NCBI GenBank assembly: GCA_011033025.1
Contig: WFMF01000134.1
Span: forward strand, 1 to 64,000
Reading direction: 5' to 3'
DNA length: 64,000 nucleotides
DNA from: Beroe forskalii
Lineage: Eukaryota > Ctenophora > Nuda > Beroida > Beroidae
Part shown: one piece after another, positions 43,060-55,164 of the stretch
How the letters are laid out: each line of letters starts with the position of its first letter
Numbering within the stretch: position 1 is the stretch's first letter
The notes under the pieces: model-generated
Seen by the model: the letters and a program-made list of their open reading frames with translations, nothing else
The model's database searches: none
Told to the model about the DNA's origin: nothing
Made by a program: the position numbers and the translations under genes

Positions 43060-46000
43060 TAACATGATAATTTTGTATTTATTATAATGGTTATACATTT
43101 GAAACTGTGAATCAAGCGCTCAGAGGAAAGTATTGGTATTTATTTTAATCTAGAAACCACAGTACAAAGTTGCAGTGATTCGACAAACTTGTGTTTTTGA
43201 AAATATAACAGAAGCAGAGGTATGGCTGTAATAGAATAAAATGGATGCTCAATGCAAGTATGATGATAATCCTGTGATGAATATATTGAAATTACACTTA
43301 TAGAAACGAAGTTACAATTTTGAAAACGAAGTTTTATTGCTTCAATGGTATAGCCAAACTTACACCTTTACACAGTCGCTAAAACATGGTATAATGGCTG
43401 TTAATGACAAGTAGTGAGCTGCGCACGATTACGCAGCGCATGAAAAAGCCGCGCACGTATGAGTTAGACACCCTGAAAATGTTGAATTAGAGCATAACGA
43501 TATTGCAGAAGTTTTCATGAACTCATGCCTCTAGTGACCAAATAAGCCAAAGCCCGTTCCCCTACATCCGCAATTTGGATTAATCAGGAAGTGGCAACCT
43601 CCCGGATAGGACCCAAATGCATACATATTTCGAAAATATGCCATTTATTCTATATTAAAGATTTTTGCCATGAACTCTTCATATTCCTACCCTACTCACC
43701 CAGACAGGAGCTCTGCAAACCTGATTTTATTTTATTGACTTCCGCAATAATAAGTTAAACTCTTAGTTAAACTGCTCAAAAATGTCTCATCGAAAGTTAA
43801 TTATGAACCTCCATATCAGGCAACTACCCCAAAATTTCATGGCGGCAGCGATCGCTTTGATTCTGGTTAAGTTAATTTCCTAAATTAATCAATATATCGA
43901 TACTTATACCTTCACCCAATGGGTATCAAAGTATGTGGTACTAGTGCATTTCATAATGATTTGCATGTAAGCAATAAATGCCTGTCAGAATAACGAAACT
44001 GAAAAACGACTATCGCAACTTGTAATAGGACCCACTCTGGTATTTGTTGCCGCTCGGCTGGTTTCTAGAAGCTTCAGAGGCCCTTTAACAGATAAATAAA
44101 GTACTGGAGCATGTTATGCCGCTTTGCATCACCTAAAATCCCACTAGAGTGATAGAAATCCCTCTATATCTTTATTTGCTAACAAGTTAGACTCATGACG
44201 ACTTCGCCATGTTGTAGAGCTTTAAATTTTGATTTAAGAGAAGTGTTTCCAAAGGAATCCACCAGAACCAAGAGGATCCACAAAAATCCAAAACTCGCTG
44301 TTAAAAAACCGAGGCCCGGAAATTTTCGTAGCTTTATAACCCAAAATGCAGAAAAATGTCCATAATTTGTTCCACTATGGTTGCATATACGTCTCGTTTA
44401 AAACATACGTTGAACATATCAAGCACCACAAATGCTGTAAAAATGAGTAACCTAACCCTTAAAATGCGCCAGATACGAATTTTTTAAGTCCGTCTTCTTC
44501 AAAATTTATGAACTTTCTAAAAGGTGTCCATTAAAAATTCATAACTTTGCTGTTTTATATCGAATTTGAATATGATTTTGCGAGGTCATTTGTGTTATTC
44601 ATACCTTGCATTGGTAGGAAAATCTTGAAGATCAGACAACAGCAATTTGAGTTATGTTGTTTCCAAAATATGGGAAATTTATTTTGTTAACAGTGACACA
44701 AAGCGTTGATGTAATCAGAAATCAAAAGATACCTCAATCAGCTGTTGATTCTACGATAAAATTATGATGATTGACTGTTTCTGACGTAAAATTGTCTGAA
44801 AATTATCGCTCAAGCATTATTTCTTAGTTTACTCTTACAGGTCTTGATCTATGATCCAAGTGCAAATCATTATGAAATACCCTTAGTATAATATTAGTGT
44901 AATGTATTACACCTTTGAGACTGGTTTAACAGGAATTGCGCTCCTTTATTATCTACTACCGGATATTTCAAGAAACGTGTCCAAATGGCTTTCAGGATCT
45001 GTACGTTCCACTCTCCCCAGCTGTCAGTCAAAATGAACTGCAAAAGTGCAAAATAATGTCAAAATTTGTTACAAACTAGATCGACTATCGAGGACTGATA
45101 TTTAAAATGCAGAAAGTTCATTGACAGTCTCATTGAATATCTAATGAATTGTGCAGTTTGGCAAAAAGATAGACTTCATGTTTAAGTTGATATGTCTGAT
45201 AGAAGAGGTGAGAGGGCTCACGTCACCTCTTTTCTCATTACACGTGTTTATTCTTCGCGGTCATTACAGCTGTTGGGCGTGGCATTCATCGGTCGAAAGG
45301 AACGCATCTAAAAATGAATGGTAAAAAGAGACAGGCATAGAGAAATTGTAAAGCTCTATTCATCCATATTACTCGTGTCATGGGAGATGACAGGCCGTTT
45401 TTTCAGGGGCCGGACAAAACTTAGCTTTTTGCAGTTTCTACCGGTTCTTTCTACTCTTATTTTCGCGTGTTGCTTTAGATAGGCGCACATGAATATTTCA
45501 GTAACTTCGTTTTTACTTCTCCGTTTGCCTTTTTAGTTCTAGAAAGGGCATTGAGCAAAGGATCAGTGAGATGGTGATTTGTGGGAAATTGAGAATTGTG
45601 TTCAGTGTGAGTGAGAGTACAGTTTACGCTGTGACAGCTATACTTTAACTGAAGAACGTGCGTACTGTAAATCGTCTCGGGGTAAACTGTCTTGCTACAC
45701 GTGTGCAGTATGCTAGCTTTCGTTATCTGTTAAATCTGAATTACGTTGTACGTGTAGCAATTTTCTGTCATTTATGATCCGCAGTAGCAGACTCTGAACT
45801 CCTCTTGAGCGTAAACCGTTATAGTATAAACCGTTTCGGAAATTAACTTCCAAAGAATATAATGTGATCAAAACCACCAAGAATTTGGGGGTAATTGTCT
45901 GTAACAGGAAATCATATTTAAATTTCAAGATTTAAGTATGATTTCCTGTCACAGGCGTTTAAATTGGACATTTCTAAGCAGTGTATTTATTTATGTATAA

Positions 46001-46393
46001 TGTATGTTCAATTAAAACTAATCATGGCGGAAGTAACTGCATTAGTGAAGTGTGCTGGGTTTCTCTCTACAGTACATTGTACGAAAATAAACCGAGAATC
46101 CTAGATTGAATATAATATGTCCTACTTTCAAAATATGTTAGGCTTAATTAAGGGCATTGAAATTAAGCAGTGAAGAGTAGATTTTTGATTCTAACTAATA
46201 TGACTGTAAGTAATTCAATAAATCAAAGAATCATCACATCTCTCTATTGACTTGAGCAGCTTATTGTGAAGCAGTTAAGTGGCTGCTTTACAGTGAAAGT
46301 CTCTCCGCGTTGTGTGCGTAACCAGGTCTGATAGCGCCTGCTATTCTCATCAAACTCTCCGGGCACCAGAGGAATCTCGCCGTCGCTATTAAT
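43060..46393. other. 3.3 kb AT-rich intergenic DNA, little seen
   Basis: No credible gene on either strand. One short hairpin, AGGAAATCATATTTAAA with its inverse, lies at about 45907-45950. The first exon of SNRNP35 should lie somewhere upstream of 48.7 kb, but I could not locate it here. Confidence 0.4.
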
Positions 46394-46510
46394 GGATCGT
46401 TCACATATAACGTAATCAACCACAAACCCACTCCCCCCTCCCCGTAATCAAACGTATTCATTTGAAAAGACTCCCTCCCCCAAGATGATTACGTAATATG
46501 TGAACGATCC
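46394..46510. mobile_element. 117-bp MITE with GGATCGTTCACATAT ends
   Basis: GGATCGTTCACATATAACGT at 46394 is inverted as ACGTAATATGTGAACGATCC ending at 46510, so arms of about 24 bp with one or two mismatches. The interior is C-rich. Confidence 0.88.
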
Positions 46511-47374
46511 CTAATGGTGTCCCATGACTCCTGTGCCGACGTTTCCCATCAGGGAAAAGTCTATCTTCCTCTGGAAAGGATACCAATACAATGTATTTCA
46601 ATACAGTACAATAGCGAGACTTGATAATGGTCACAATATAAATACAGAAATAGTTCTTCGTCGGATGGTTACCAGAGACACAAAAACAGTTCACCTCTAC
46701 AAAAATAGGTTGCCAAAGCATTATTTTCCATTGACACAATGCTATATTGAAATGATCTATTGATTCATAACAACAGTTCACTGGTACCATTGTGTGAGAT
46801 TTTACCGCTCATCGGTCCTAAACGGTTTTCTTTGTTCTCTGCAGCTTTGCTTACTGCTGACGGTCTCATAAAAAGCTAAAATTGAAATCACGTTATTTTA
46901 TTAAGCAAAGTGAAGTTATTCTGTTCATGATGGGTGACCGCCCTAATGATCCTTCGATTCCTGTCATTGGCTGGTAAACAGCTGGTTTAATTTCTGAAAA
47001 CATTTATTAAATTTAAAATGAAAATTCACTGACAACAAACTGTTTTTCGTACTCGAGAATGAGTGAAGTTGAGATTATGAATGAAGATAACATAATGTAA
47101 TATTTCATTTCTTATCTTAATGAGGTCTCAAGAAGTAGAGATTTTAGATTAACCCTTTCTTTTTCAGATTGCTGCTGAGAGCTGTTTTATGGATGTATCC
47201 TTTTACTATTAATGCTCTCGATATACCATAATAGTATAGTTCATATGAGGGCCCACTAAGCAATTCGTGACTATCACCTCTACACCTTAGGACTCATTCA
47301 TTCATAATCTTAACACGGTGCATTGAGCACCCTCGGTGCATTGAGCACCCTGCACCGCGCTCGGTATTCTTTTT
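46511..47374. other. Intergenic or SNRNP35 intron, no gene seen
   Basis: The 79-codon frame at 46524-46763 (plus) has no recognisable domain. Two GGTGCATTGAGCACCC repeats occur near 47319-47350. Confidence 0.45.
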
Positions 47375-47428
47375 CGCGCACGATATGCTCTTTTATGTGC
47401 GATAATTATAAAAAGCATATCGTGCACG
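47375..47428. other. Hairpin downstream of the antisense ORF
   Basis: CGCGCACGATATGCT (47375-47389) pairs with AGCATATCGTGCACG (47414-47428) across a 24-base loop. It lies just beyond the end of the minus-strand ORF and could be a terminal structure of the same element. Confidence 0.55.
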
Positions 47429-47435
47429 ACGGTAA

Positions 47436-48113
47436 TTAGTAATTACGCCGCGACATGTCTTGCAACGCGCACCAAGTGTCTGAAAGATTTATGATGGTAC
47501 CATTCCGCTTAGCTGTGTCTACTATGAGTTGAAATTGTTTCTGAGCTTTTCGACATCTCTTCTTCTTGTTTCTAATCCTCTTATTTGATAAATGAATTGC
47601 ACTAGGTTCTGATGTTACATTAGTCCCAGAAAGTTTCTTTTTCTCAGGCCAAGATGACCATTTATTTTCAGATTCCAATTTGAGGCCATTGAATTTCTTT
47701 TCTAAATGAGATTTACATGCATTGATTTTTTCATAATCTCTTGGGAGCAGGAGAGACTGATCAGAAGACTTATTAATAAGCTTTATAAGATCTTTAACTT
47801 CCTTTGTTTTGTCTAACTCTATAATCTCTTTATTGAGTAAAGTAGTTTCTGCATTTGAACAAACAGTGGCGTGGTTTGAAGACTTGTTCGACATATACAA
47901 TCTATTGCATTTCATTCTCAGCGACCGTGGAGGTCTCTTCAACAACCTACACCTCTTGAGGAAGGCCAGTCTTATTTTAGATAAAGTTGAGATTGTTAAT
48001 AGCTGTGGATCATTGATTGAAATAACAGCATCCTGGTTTGGGCCAGACATTTTAACATTTGCAGAATCATTAGATGAAACTGATGTTGCCAAGTTATTTG
48101 CACTCATGATCAA
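47436..48113 (-). CDS. 225-residue ORF, possible N-terminal module of a Penelope-like element
   Basis: An uninterrupted ORF of unusual length for this AT-rich DNA. It has a Ser/Asn-rich start, then KIRLAFLKRCRLLKRPPRSL, a coiled-coil-like charged middle (KEIIELDKTKEVKDLIKL) and a basic RNKKKRCRKAQK stretch. The FLKRC...PxSLR block resembles the start of Penelope-like retroelement proteins, and a CTGAAGACGG...CCGAAAC motif typical of the ends of such elements lies about 120 bp upstream. No reverse transcriptase or GIY-YIG domain follows, so it would be a fragment. It lies antisense to SNRNP35. The family call is tentative. Confidence 0.4.
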   Translation of the reverse strand: MIMSANNLATSVSSNDSANVKMSGPNQDAVISINDPQLLTISTLSKIRLAFLKRCRLLKRPPRSLRMKCNRLYMSNKSSNHATVCSNAETTLLNKEIIELDKTKEVKDLIKLINKSSDQSLLLPRDYEKINACKSHLEKKFNGLKLESENKWSSWPEKKKLSGTNVTSEPSAIHLSNKRIRNKKKRCRKAQKQFQLIVDTAKRNGTIINLSDTWCALQDMSRRNY

Positions 48114-48232
48114 TTTCTTGTCAAAAGAGGTCCCACTATGATGGCAGGTTCAAAATAATGACTGATCAATAAAACAATTGATGCTCTTTTTATAAACCAA
48201 GAAACACAGCAATGATATTAATTTGTCTACAT

Positions 48233-48259
48233 GTTTCGGTCCATCTCCGTCTTCAGGAC
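48233..48259 (-). ncRNA. Hammerhead-core-like motif
   Basis: On the minus strand TCCTGAAGACGGAGATGG is followed by ACCGAAAC. CTGANGA plus GAAA is the core of hammerhead ribozymes carried in the terminal repeats of Penelope-like elements. The stem II here (GG/CC) is weak and stems I and III are not convincing, so activity is doubtful. Confidence 0.3.
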
Positions 48260-48299
48260 AATTAACATCTCATATATCATTAATAAGCCTTCTATAATA

Positions 48300-48719
48300 A
48301 AAGAAAGGTTAAAATATCTATCCAAGTTTATAAGATAAAAACCTTAAAACATGAAGAAAATTCAAACCAAGATTCCTATTATTAAATTGTGCAAGCTATA
48401 ATTATCAAACTTGAGGTATTTGTAACAAAAGGTATAATAGGTGATATTTCGTGTCAAATCATTTTGTCAACAACTGTGTACCTGCATTTACACTCTGACA
48501 CATTCTTAACTCTTTCCCAACCACGGAAAACAAAAACAGCTAAAAAGCCCCACTATTTATTGCCGTGTTCTTTTGTTAGAACTTCAGTATCGTGACAGCA
48601 GTATGACACTGTCGGTGTCACTGCTATATCAGTGTATCATGACACCATAATATGTCACTGCAGGTGCCATCACATTATCAATCTCATTACACCAGCAAAA
48701 CATTCGCCCTTCCCTTCAG
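48300..48719. other. Probable SNRNP35 intron end
   Basis: AT-rich, ends with a pyrimidine tract and CCCTTCAG acceptor at 48719. Contains short repeats of TGACACTG/GTGTCA around 48600-48660. Confidence 0.5.
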
Positions 48720-48862
48720 GTATGGTTTTGTTACGTTTTCTGACATAAAGGACACGGTCTATGCCCGGGACAGGTGTAACGGATCTGATCTGGATGGCTC
48801 TGCCATACTCGTAGACTACGAGAACTCTCATAACATGAAGAACTGGATTCCACGGCGACTTG
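48720..48862 (+). CDS. SNRNP35: SNRNP35 (U11/U12 snRNP 35 kDa protein), RRM exon
   Basis: A 143-bp internal exon, with acceptor CCCTTCAG and donor CTTG|GTAAGA. It encodes YGFVTFSDIKDTVYARD, the RNP1 strand and helix 2 of an RNA recognition motif, then the strand ILVDYENS and the family-specific linker MKNWIPRRLG. The linker and what follows are diagnostic for the 35K protein of the minor-spliceosome U11/U12 di-snRNP. The N-terminal half of the RRM must come from an upstream exon that I did not find. Phase 1 out, matching the next exon. Confidence 0.93.
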
Positions 48863-51010
48863 GTAAGAAGTGACCGATGAAACTATTGTACCAAATGAGC
48901 TGAATGAGTAACCCATTAACTGAGCCACCGTTGGCACCACTCTTTTACCTAATTTTTACAGTCTTTAAATTTCACCAATTTAACCCTCTTTTGCCTTTTA
49001 TTTACTATTTTCGAATTCCTCGAAGTTTTGGTCAGAGGTGGTTTTGAAGTTTACAGTGCCCATCACATCTAAACTAAATAATGATTTAACTTATAAGAAA
49101 CATTTTACGCTACCTTTCGTCTGATTGTTCGACTGTCCACTGTCCACTGTGTTCATGTGTTATAACATTCATCTTAATTACAATTTCGTAAGAGCACGTG
49201 AATAATGTATGTCTGTGCTTCCGTACACAATTAAATTTGAGCTTGCCAAGAGAATATCAAGGAAAACGAAGGCTAAACAGGGCTAAGTCGCGCCGTTGCT
49301 ATGGATACACGTATTCTGCACGTGCAGATTATGATCAGTTCTATGCGAGCGCTTTCTGATACGTTGTTGACTGCTGCATTGTAGCGTTTGATAGAACGGC
49401 CTGTTTACTGTTTTTCATTTGAAATTCAAGATCTGAAGATAAAGGAAGGGTATGGCTGGCATCGTGGAGGCTATTTCCGATAGCATCTCTTCATTAATCT
49501 GTGGCCGACGTCGGTCGATTTAAATCAATGCTGAGTTGATGATAACGGAAAAATGTTAATTTAGAGAAATTTAAGGTTGACTAAAATCAAATTGAATCGA
49601 ATTTGGGCATAGCAGATAGCACATTGCGAATTTGGAGGACTGCTCTTGGCGTGAATCAATACTTTAATTCAACTTTCAGTATGAGTACGATACTCGGTTT
49701 AATGATTTTCAGATTTAACTTCATCATACAAGAGCAAATTATAACAATCACAACTTGCCCGGTCCAGCATTATTAAAAGTAACCAACGAATTATGTTAAA
49801 TTTGCTCCTTCATAAACTTTTTGTGACCTTATTATTTGATTCTGTATTATCTAGCAGGCCCAACGGGCATTTCTAGTTATTTATAAAGTGAAGTTTCGCG
49901 TTTTTTTCCCCATCTCTGTAAATTTTTTTGAGCTTGCCAAGTAAATATCAAGAGAAGTTAAGGCTATATGGTACATATTGGTGCCGTTGCTATGGAAACA
50001 AAATTTTGTGCACGTGCAGATTATAATCAGTTCTTTGAGAGTGCTTTCTTTTACGCTACTACTGTTAAATGCTGTGCTGTAGTTTTTTGAAAATTTTACG
50101 ATTTCTAAACTTCAAATTCGAGATCGAGAATTGACATTACTAGAATAACGGAAGATATTTCATAAATCTGTGGCAGAGGTCGGCCGATTATCAGTACTTA
50201 GTCGGTGATAACAATAGTCACTGCATTTGTGAAATTAACCGTTAAGAGAAATTTAAGGTTTAAAAAAGTGTACAATCAATTTGAATTGTCATGTCTAAAA
50301 TTTGCGAACGAGGTGCTGCGTAGCAGCGCCGAGTGAGCTGTGTGCTTGCAGGCCCAACGGGCCTGCTAGTTCATATATAATCTAATCTTATGGAACTGTC
50401 TCTAGCATGCCCATTGAAGCATCTTATAAGCTTTAATCACAATCTAAATACACGTGTGAGTTGGGTACTGAATGTCATTGTCTTGGGGTACAGAGACGAG
50501 CTCGTTAGAGTTCAATTTAATGGTTATCATTGGCATAAATTGTTATTCCTATTTGAAAGTATTTACCGTGACAAATGAATAATCCAACTTCAAAGAGTTT
50601 GTCCGGGAACTCACGATGCGTTTCATAACCTATCATGATGTCAGAATAACATGTAGGAAGATGGTTGCCATAGCTGTAGTAATAAGAGCATTAGAATCAC
50701 TGGTGTTAATGTTATAATGAAGTTAAGAGCTTGTGAAGTAAATTTACTAAATCAGATGGATACGATGTTTTAAAGCCATGTTATGTTTTGGTATATCGGA
50801 TATCATAGGAAACCGGAAATATTTTTTATTTCAGCTAAAGATTGCTCATGATACCAATGGCTTAACTGCTTGAATATCTAATATTGCCAAATTTTACCTG
50901 GGGTTCAAGGAAATGTTTCAGTGAAGTTTGGTGGAGAACGCAACGCTATGCTTTGCAGTTAAATTGTTTTACTTCTCTTCCAGAATCTTTTAATTTTACT
51001 TCTTTTTCAG
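48863..51010. other. SNRNP35 intron with two diverged direct repeats
   Basis: The blocks starting GAGCTTGCCAAG at about 49242 and 49931 are related for several hundred bases: both have GCCGTTGCTATGGA, GCACGTGCAGATTAT, later GTGGC(C/A)GA(C/G)GTCGG, and both close with GCAGGCCCAACGGGC followed by CTAGTT (49856 and 50348). They look like two adjacent copies of one repeat family. Confidence 0.7.
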
Positions 51011-51243
51011 GAGGTGGGTTAGGAGGAGATAGAACGTCGGGACAGCTCAGGTTTGGGGGCAGGGACCGGCCTTTAAAGGCCCCGATTGTAGTAGCGGGTG
51101 AAAGACGCAGTGAGAGTGACAGGAGGAAGGGAAGTAGTGAGAGGAGGAAAAGAAAAGAGCGCGTGTCTTACAGATCTGAGGGTCAGAAAGTGCGGCACTC
51201 GGACAAGATGACCAACGGAGACCAACTCTCCGGTCATCTGTGA
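51011..51243 (+). CDS. SNRNP35: SNRNP35, C-terminal exon
   Basis: The acceptor is TTCTTTTTCAG. The exon continues the protein as GGGLGGDRTSGQLRFGGRDR, the sequence that follows the WIPRRLG linker in animal 35K proteins, then a basic Arg/Ser/Glu-rich tail (SERRKRKERVSYRS) ending at TGA 51241-51243. The tail is shorter than the vertebrate RE/RD-rich tail. Splice phase (1) fits the preceding exon exactly. As an RRM protein of the U11/U12 particle it would act in recognition of U12-type introns in the nucleus. Confidence 0.94.
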
Positions 51244-53640
51244 TAGTGAGTTATCTGATGGATAGATCACTTTTGGTTGGGGGATCCTCATGTTTCATGA
51301 ATTATTTATTCAGGGCAAGTGACAATGTATAATTTGCTGTGTGTAATATTTGTGATTTTAAATTAAAAAAATGACAGGTATTGCACACTCTAAAAAATTT
51401 ATGTCACATAAATATGCCTACCTTAGGAGGTCTATTTATAAAGGTTGTAATTTGGGGATTTTTGGAAAAAATCCCCATATTTTCAACCTACCAAAATTTT
51501 GCCTGCCACAATTTTACTCCCCGATTTAATTCAACCCGCTTTCGAAATTTCTTGAACTATCTGTACTAAAACAGTACAATTTCGTTTCAGATAGTTTTCA
51601 GATAGTTACAGATAATTTAGTCAAACAAATAGTTAAAACAATTGAAATTCAAAATTTAGAACAGTAATTGTGAAGCAGAGGCTCAGGAAGACGATCAAAA
51701 GAATTCGATTGGTAACATTAAATTAATCTATTTTTCCATTGTTTTCCGCAAAAATCTTTCATTTGTCAGCAAAAGTTAGAAAAATCACAAATGACATTAT
51801 TAAATGCGTGGAGACGGTTATACCTGTCCTTTCGACACAATCCCAAGTCACCATAAACGATTTCGATTGGAAATAGACAGTGTCAGTGTAGCTCGGTGTG
51901 CTCATTTAACTTTTAAATTATTGTGAAAAAGGAAACTGATATCATAACTGAAATTCAAATGATAATATATCCTACCTGTTTACAAATCCATATTTTAAAA
52001 ACAGCCCGATCTCTGTTACGGAATTGCCTCTGAGAAACAGAAAGATCTCATCCGAACGTTGCTGATATGAATTCTACTCTATATTGCAAATATAAATATG
52101 GAGGAATTAGAACTATGAAACCGAGCACTTCTACCAAGGACATCATACGGAAGTTGGAGATTTCCCTTACATCACACCGTTCCAAGAGCCTATTCTTAAT
52201 GAAAGCAATATATTCATGATGCAGTTCAATGTCTACTAATAGGTATTTTGCTACCTGTACTCAGTGTCTTGGTAGCCCACATCCTAGGTCTTTGTCTATC
52301 CTTGGTGTTGAGCTTTACACCAAGCAAATCATAGTTAAATGGGTAGAAGGAGGGAGAAAGCGTGGCCAAAAGGAGCCAGGTTAGTCAGCGGGTAAGAGAT
52401 ATCTTCAAAGTTTTAGCTCGCTCCAGCAACAAACTTTCGAAGTGTGTTTACTGTGGGACGAGGGTGTTCTAGGCCATCAGCTTCAGTTCGCCGACCTGAA
52501 ATGACATCAAGTTACAAAGCTTAGAAGCGATGTACGTTCCTTTTCGCACTGCCTTCTATTAACATGTTGCTTTAATGATGGATACAATTACAACTTGAGC
52601 TTCAGCTCAAACATGGAGGGAAGGAGCGAGGCCTTATGAACATACTTGCAACTTCATTGACATAATGAGACCAAAATCAATGGGAATTGGGACACACCTG
52701 ACACCTAGGTGACACCTAGGTGAGTAGAACAAAAAATTTCGCCGCTTACTGTAAAAGTTAAATAAATCTACCATTATTCGCAATTAATATTCGTCCGGCG
52801 AAACGGGAAGTTTTATTCACATTGATTATTACTTTACATTGATTATTAAATTGATTATAGTTTCAAGGATATTTTAAAGACTATGAATTCAATTCGATAA
52901 TATATACTAACTTGATCTCAGACTGAAAATTGCTCAATACTGAACAAACTTCCGTGTCAGTCATGATTCAAACAGCAGTTATCTCCCATGTTGCAAAAGA
53001 TGAACATTCGCACACACCATGCTTGATTTTTCTGATTAATCCAGTGCCTAACGATATGAAAAATGTTATTTATATTCATCAAAGTAGTAAAAGAAAAATC
53101 ATTGATGATTGATAACACAACTTTTTGCATTCACTGATGGTTGATCACAGTGAGATAAAAGAACGAAGCTCACAATTTTTACAATTATTTCATGTATGTA
53201 TGTAATCAGGTTATCGATTTCGTCAAAGTATGTTACATAGGACTTATAGTTATTCAAGTTGGCTTCTAATTCATTGAGGATAGCAGGGTTTTCCCGCCTT
53301 GCATGCCGTACTCTCGCACTACTGGGACTTGGCTGCGGCTGGCCGCACACTGAAACCAGTGTGCGGTGTGTCAACAAGTCCCAGGCGGAGTGCAGGTGTC
53401 GCTATCGCCTGTAGGCTGCATTAACCCCGAACACTTTTCTGGCAATTTAAAAAAGTGTTTCAAAAATGGGGCGGGCCGCAGCACTCTGTTCTGCAAAATT
53501 ACACAAACGGTATAATTCAGGGAACCATCATTGAACAGATTTTAAGAGAGAGGACAGTCTTGGAGTTTGTGGATCGGAAAGCAAAGGAATACGGTAAACT
53601 TGTGACCTCCGGTTAGCCGGTTATATATTTGAACCCCAAA
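51244..53640. other. Intergenic, largely featureless
   Basis: Around 51420-51500 lies a partial relative of the CCTTAGGAGGT MITE: CTACCTTAGGAGGTCTATTT followed by GGGATTTTTGG and its inverse. A 60-nt hairpin is at 53322-53385 (see findings). No gene recognised. Confidence 0.5.
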
Positions 53641-53666
53641 AGTTAGTGATACCACGTGCCATCTCA

Positions 53667-54161
53667 TAACGTATTCTGCACTGGTGTCCGATGTCTATTG
53701 TGCCATGCCGTATCTAATGTTACAAAATGTGTTACATCATGTTTTTGGTTGAATACCAGTGCAAAGAAGCAGTCAACTGACCGTCCCTCGGCAACTCTCC
53801 CTGATTCTTTGTTCATATACATTGGACCAGGGACCAGGGTGCCAGCCATGAAATAAAAGTTTAGTAACGGACCTCTGTTCAGAGCACCACCAATAATGTA
53901 CTACGTGTTGTGGACTGATTCGTAGATGGAGAGGTCGGCTGGCGCTCTTTGACTAATAAATCATTGTCAAACTGAATCCCTGACTTCATTCCTGGCTAGA
54001 AACTACCTGTCCAATTGACTGAGGAACAGGCTGCCAACCTGGCTAAAAGGTCCGATGAAGCTATGAGTGGCCAAAGGACTTGAAAGACCGGGAGAACAGC
54101 AAATTATGATTAACATAAAAAATTGAATGCCTCACATATTGACACACTGGACTGACTAGCA
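53667..54161. repeat. 495-bp satellite-associated unit, copy 1
   Basis: It starts TAACGTATTCTGCACTGG and ends ACTGGACTGACTAGCA. It is repeated at 55165-57090, where a transposon interrupts it. At 53880-53896 it holds GAGCACCACCAATAATG, the uninterrupted target of that transposon. It is followed by the TTGACTGACTGA satellite. Confidence 0.92.
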
Positions 54162-54184
54162 ATAGGGACGAGAAAGTAACAAAT

Positions 54185-55164
54185 TGACTGACTGACTGAC
54201 TGACAAATCTGACTGATTACTGACTGATAAATCTGACTGATTGACTGACTGACTGATTGACTGACTGATTGACTGACTGATTGACTGACTGATTGACTGA
54301 CTGATTGATTGACTGACTGATTGACTGACTGACTGATTGATTGACTGACTGATTGACTGACTGATTGACTGACTGATTGACTGACTGATTGACTGACTGA
54401 TTGACTGACTGATTGACTGACTGATTGACTGACTGACTGATTGACTGACTGATTGACTGACTGATTGACTGACTGATTGACTGACTGATTGACTGACTGA
54501 TTGACTGACTGATTGACTGATTGATTGACTGACTGATTGACTGACTGATTGACTGACTGATTGACTGACTGATTGACTGACTGATTGACTGACTGATTGA
54601 CTGACTGATTGACTGACTGATTGACTGACTGATTGACTGACTGATTGACTGACTGATTGACTGACTGATTGACTGACTGATTGACTGACTGATTGACTGA
54701 CTGATTGACTGACTGATTGACTGACTGATTGACTGACTGATTGACTGACTGATTGACTGACTGACTGATTGACTGATGACTGATTGACTGACTGATTGAC
54801 TGACTGATTGACTGACTGATTGACTGACTGATTGACTGACTGATTGACTGACTGATTGACTGACTGATTGACTGACTGATTGACTGACTGATTGACTGAC
54901 TGATTGACTGACTGATTGACTGACTGATTGACTGACTGACTGATTGACTGACTGATTGACTGACTGATTGACTGAATGATTGACTGACTGATTGACTGAC
55001 TGATTGACTGACTGATTGACTGACTGATTGACTGACTAATTGACTAACTGATTGACTGACAGATTGACTGACTGATTGACTGACTGATTGACTGACTAAT
55101 TGACTGACTGATTGACTGACTAATTGACTGACTGATTGACTGACTGATTGACTGACTGATTGAC
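54185..55164. repeat. 12-bp TTGACTGACTGA satellite, main array
   Basis: About 80 near-identical 12-bp units with occasional 4-bp or 8-bp length changes. The minus-strand reading gives Ser-Val-Asn-Gln repeats, which are artefacts of the DNA repeat. Confidence 0.97.

Noticed and set aside
46524-46763. 79-codon plus ORF as an upstream SNRNP35 exon
   Set aside because: It shows none of the expected RRM N-terminal features (RNP2 strand, acidic N-terminus).
54185-55164. CRISPR-like array
   Set aside because: Units are 12 bp, contiguous and without spacers, in a eukaryotic genome; it is a simple satellite.
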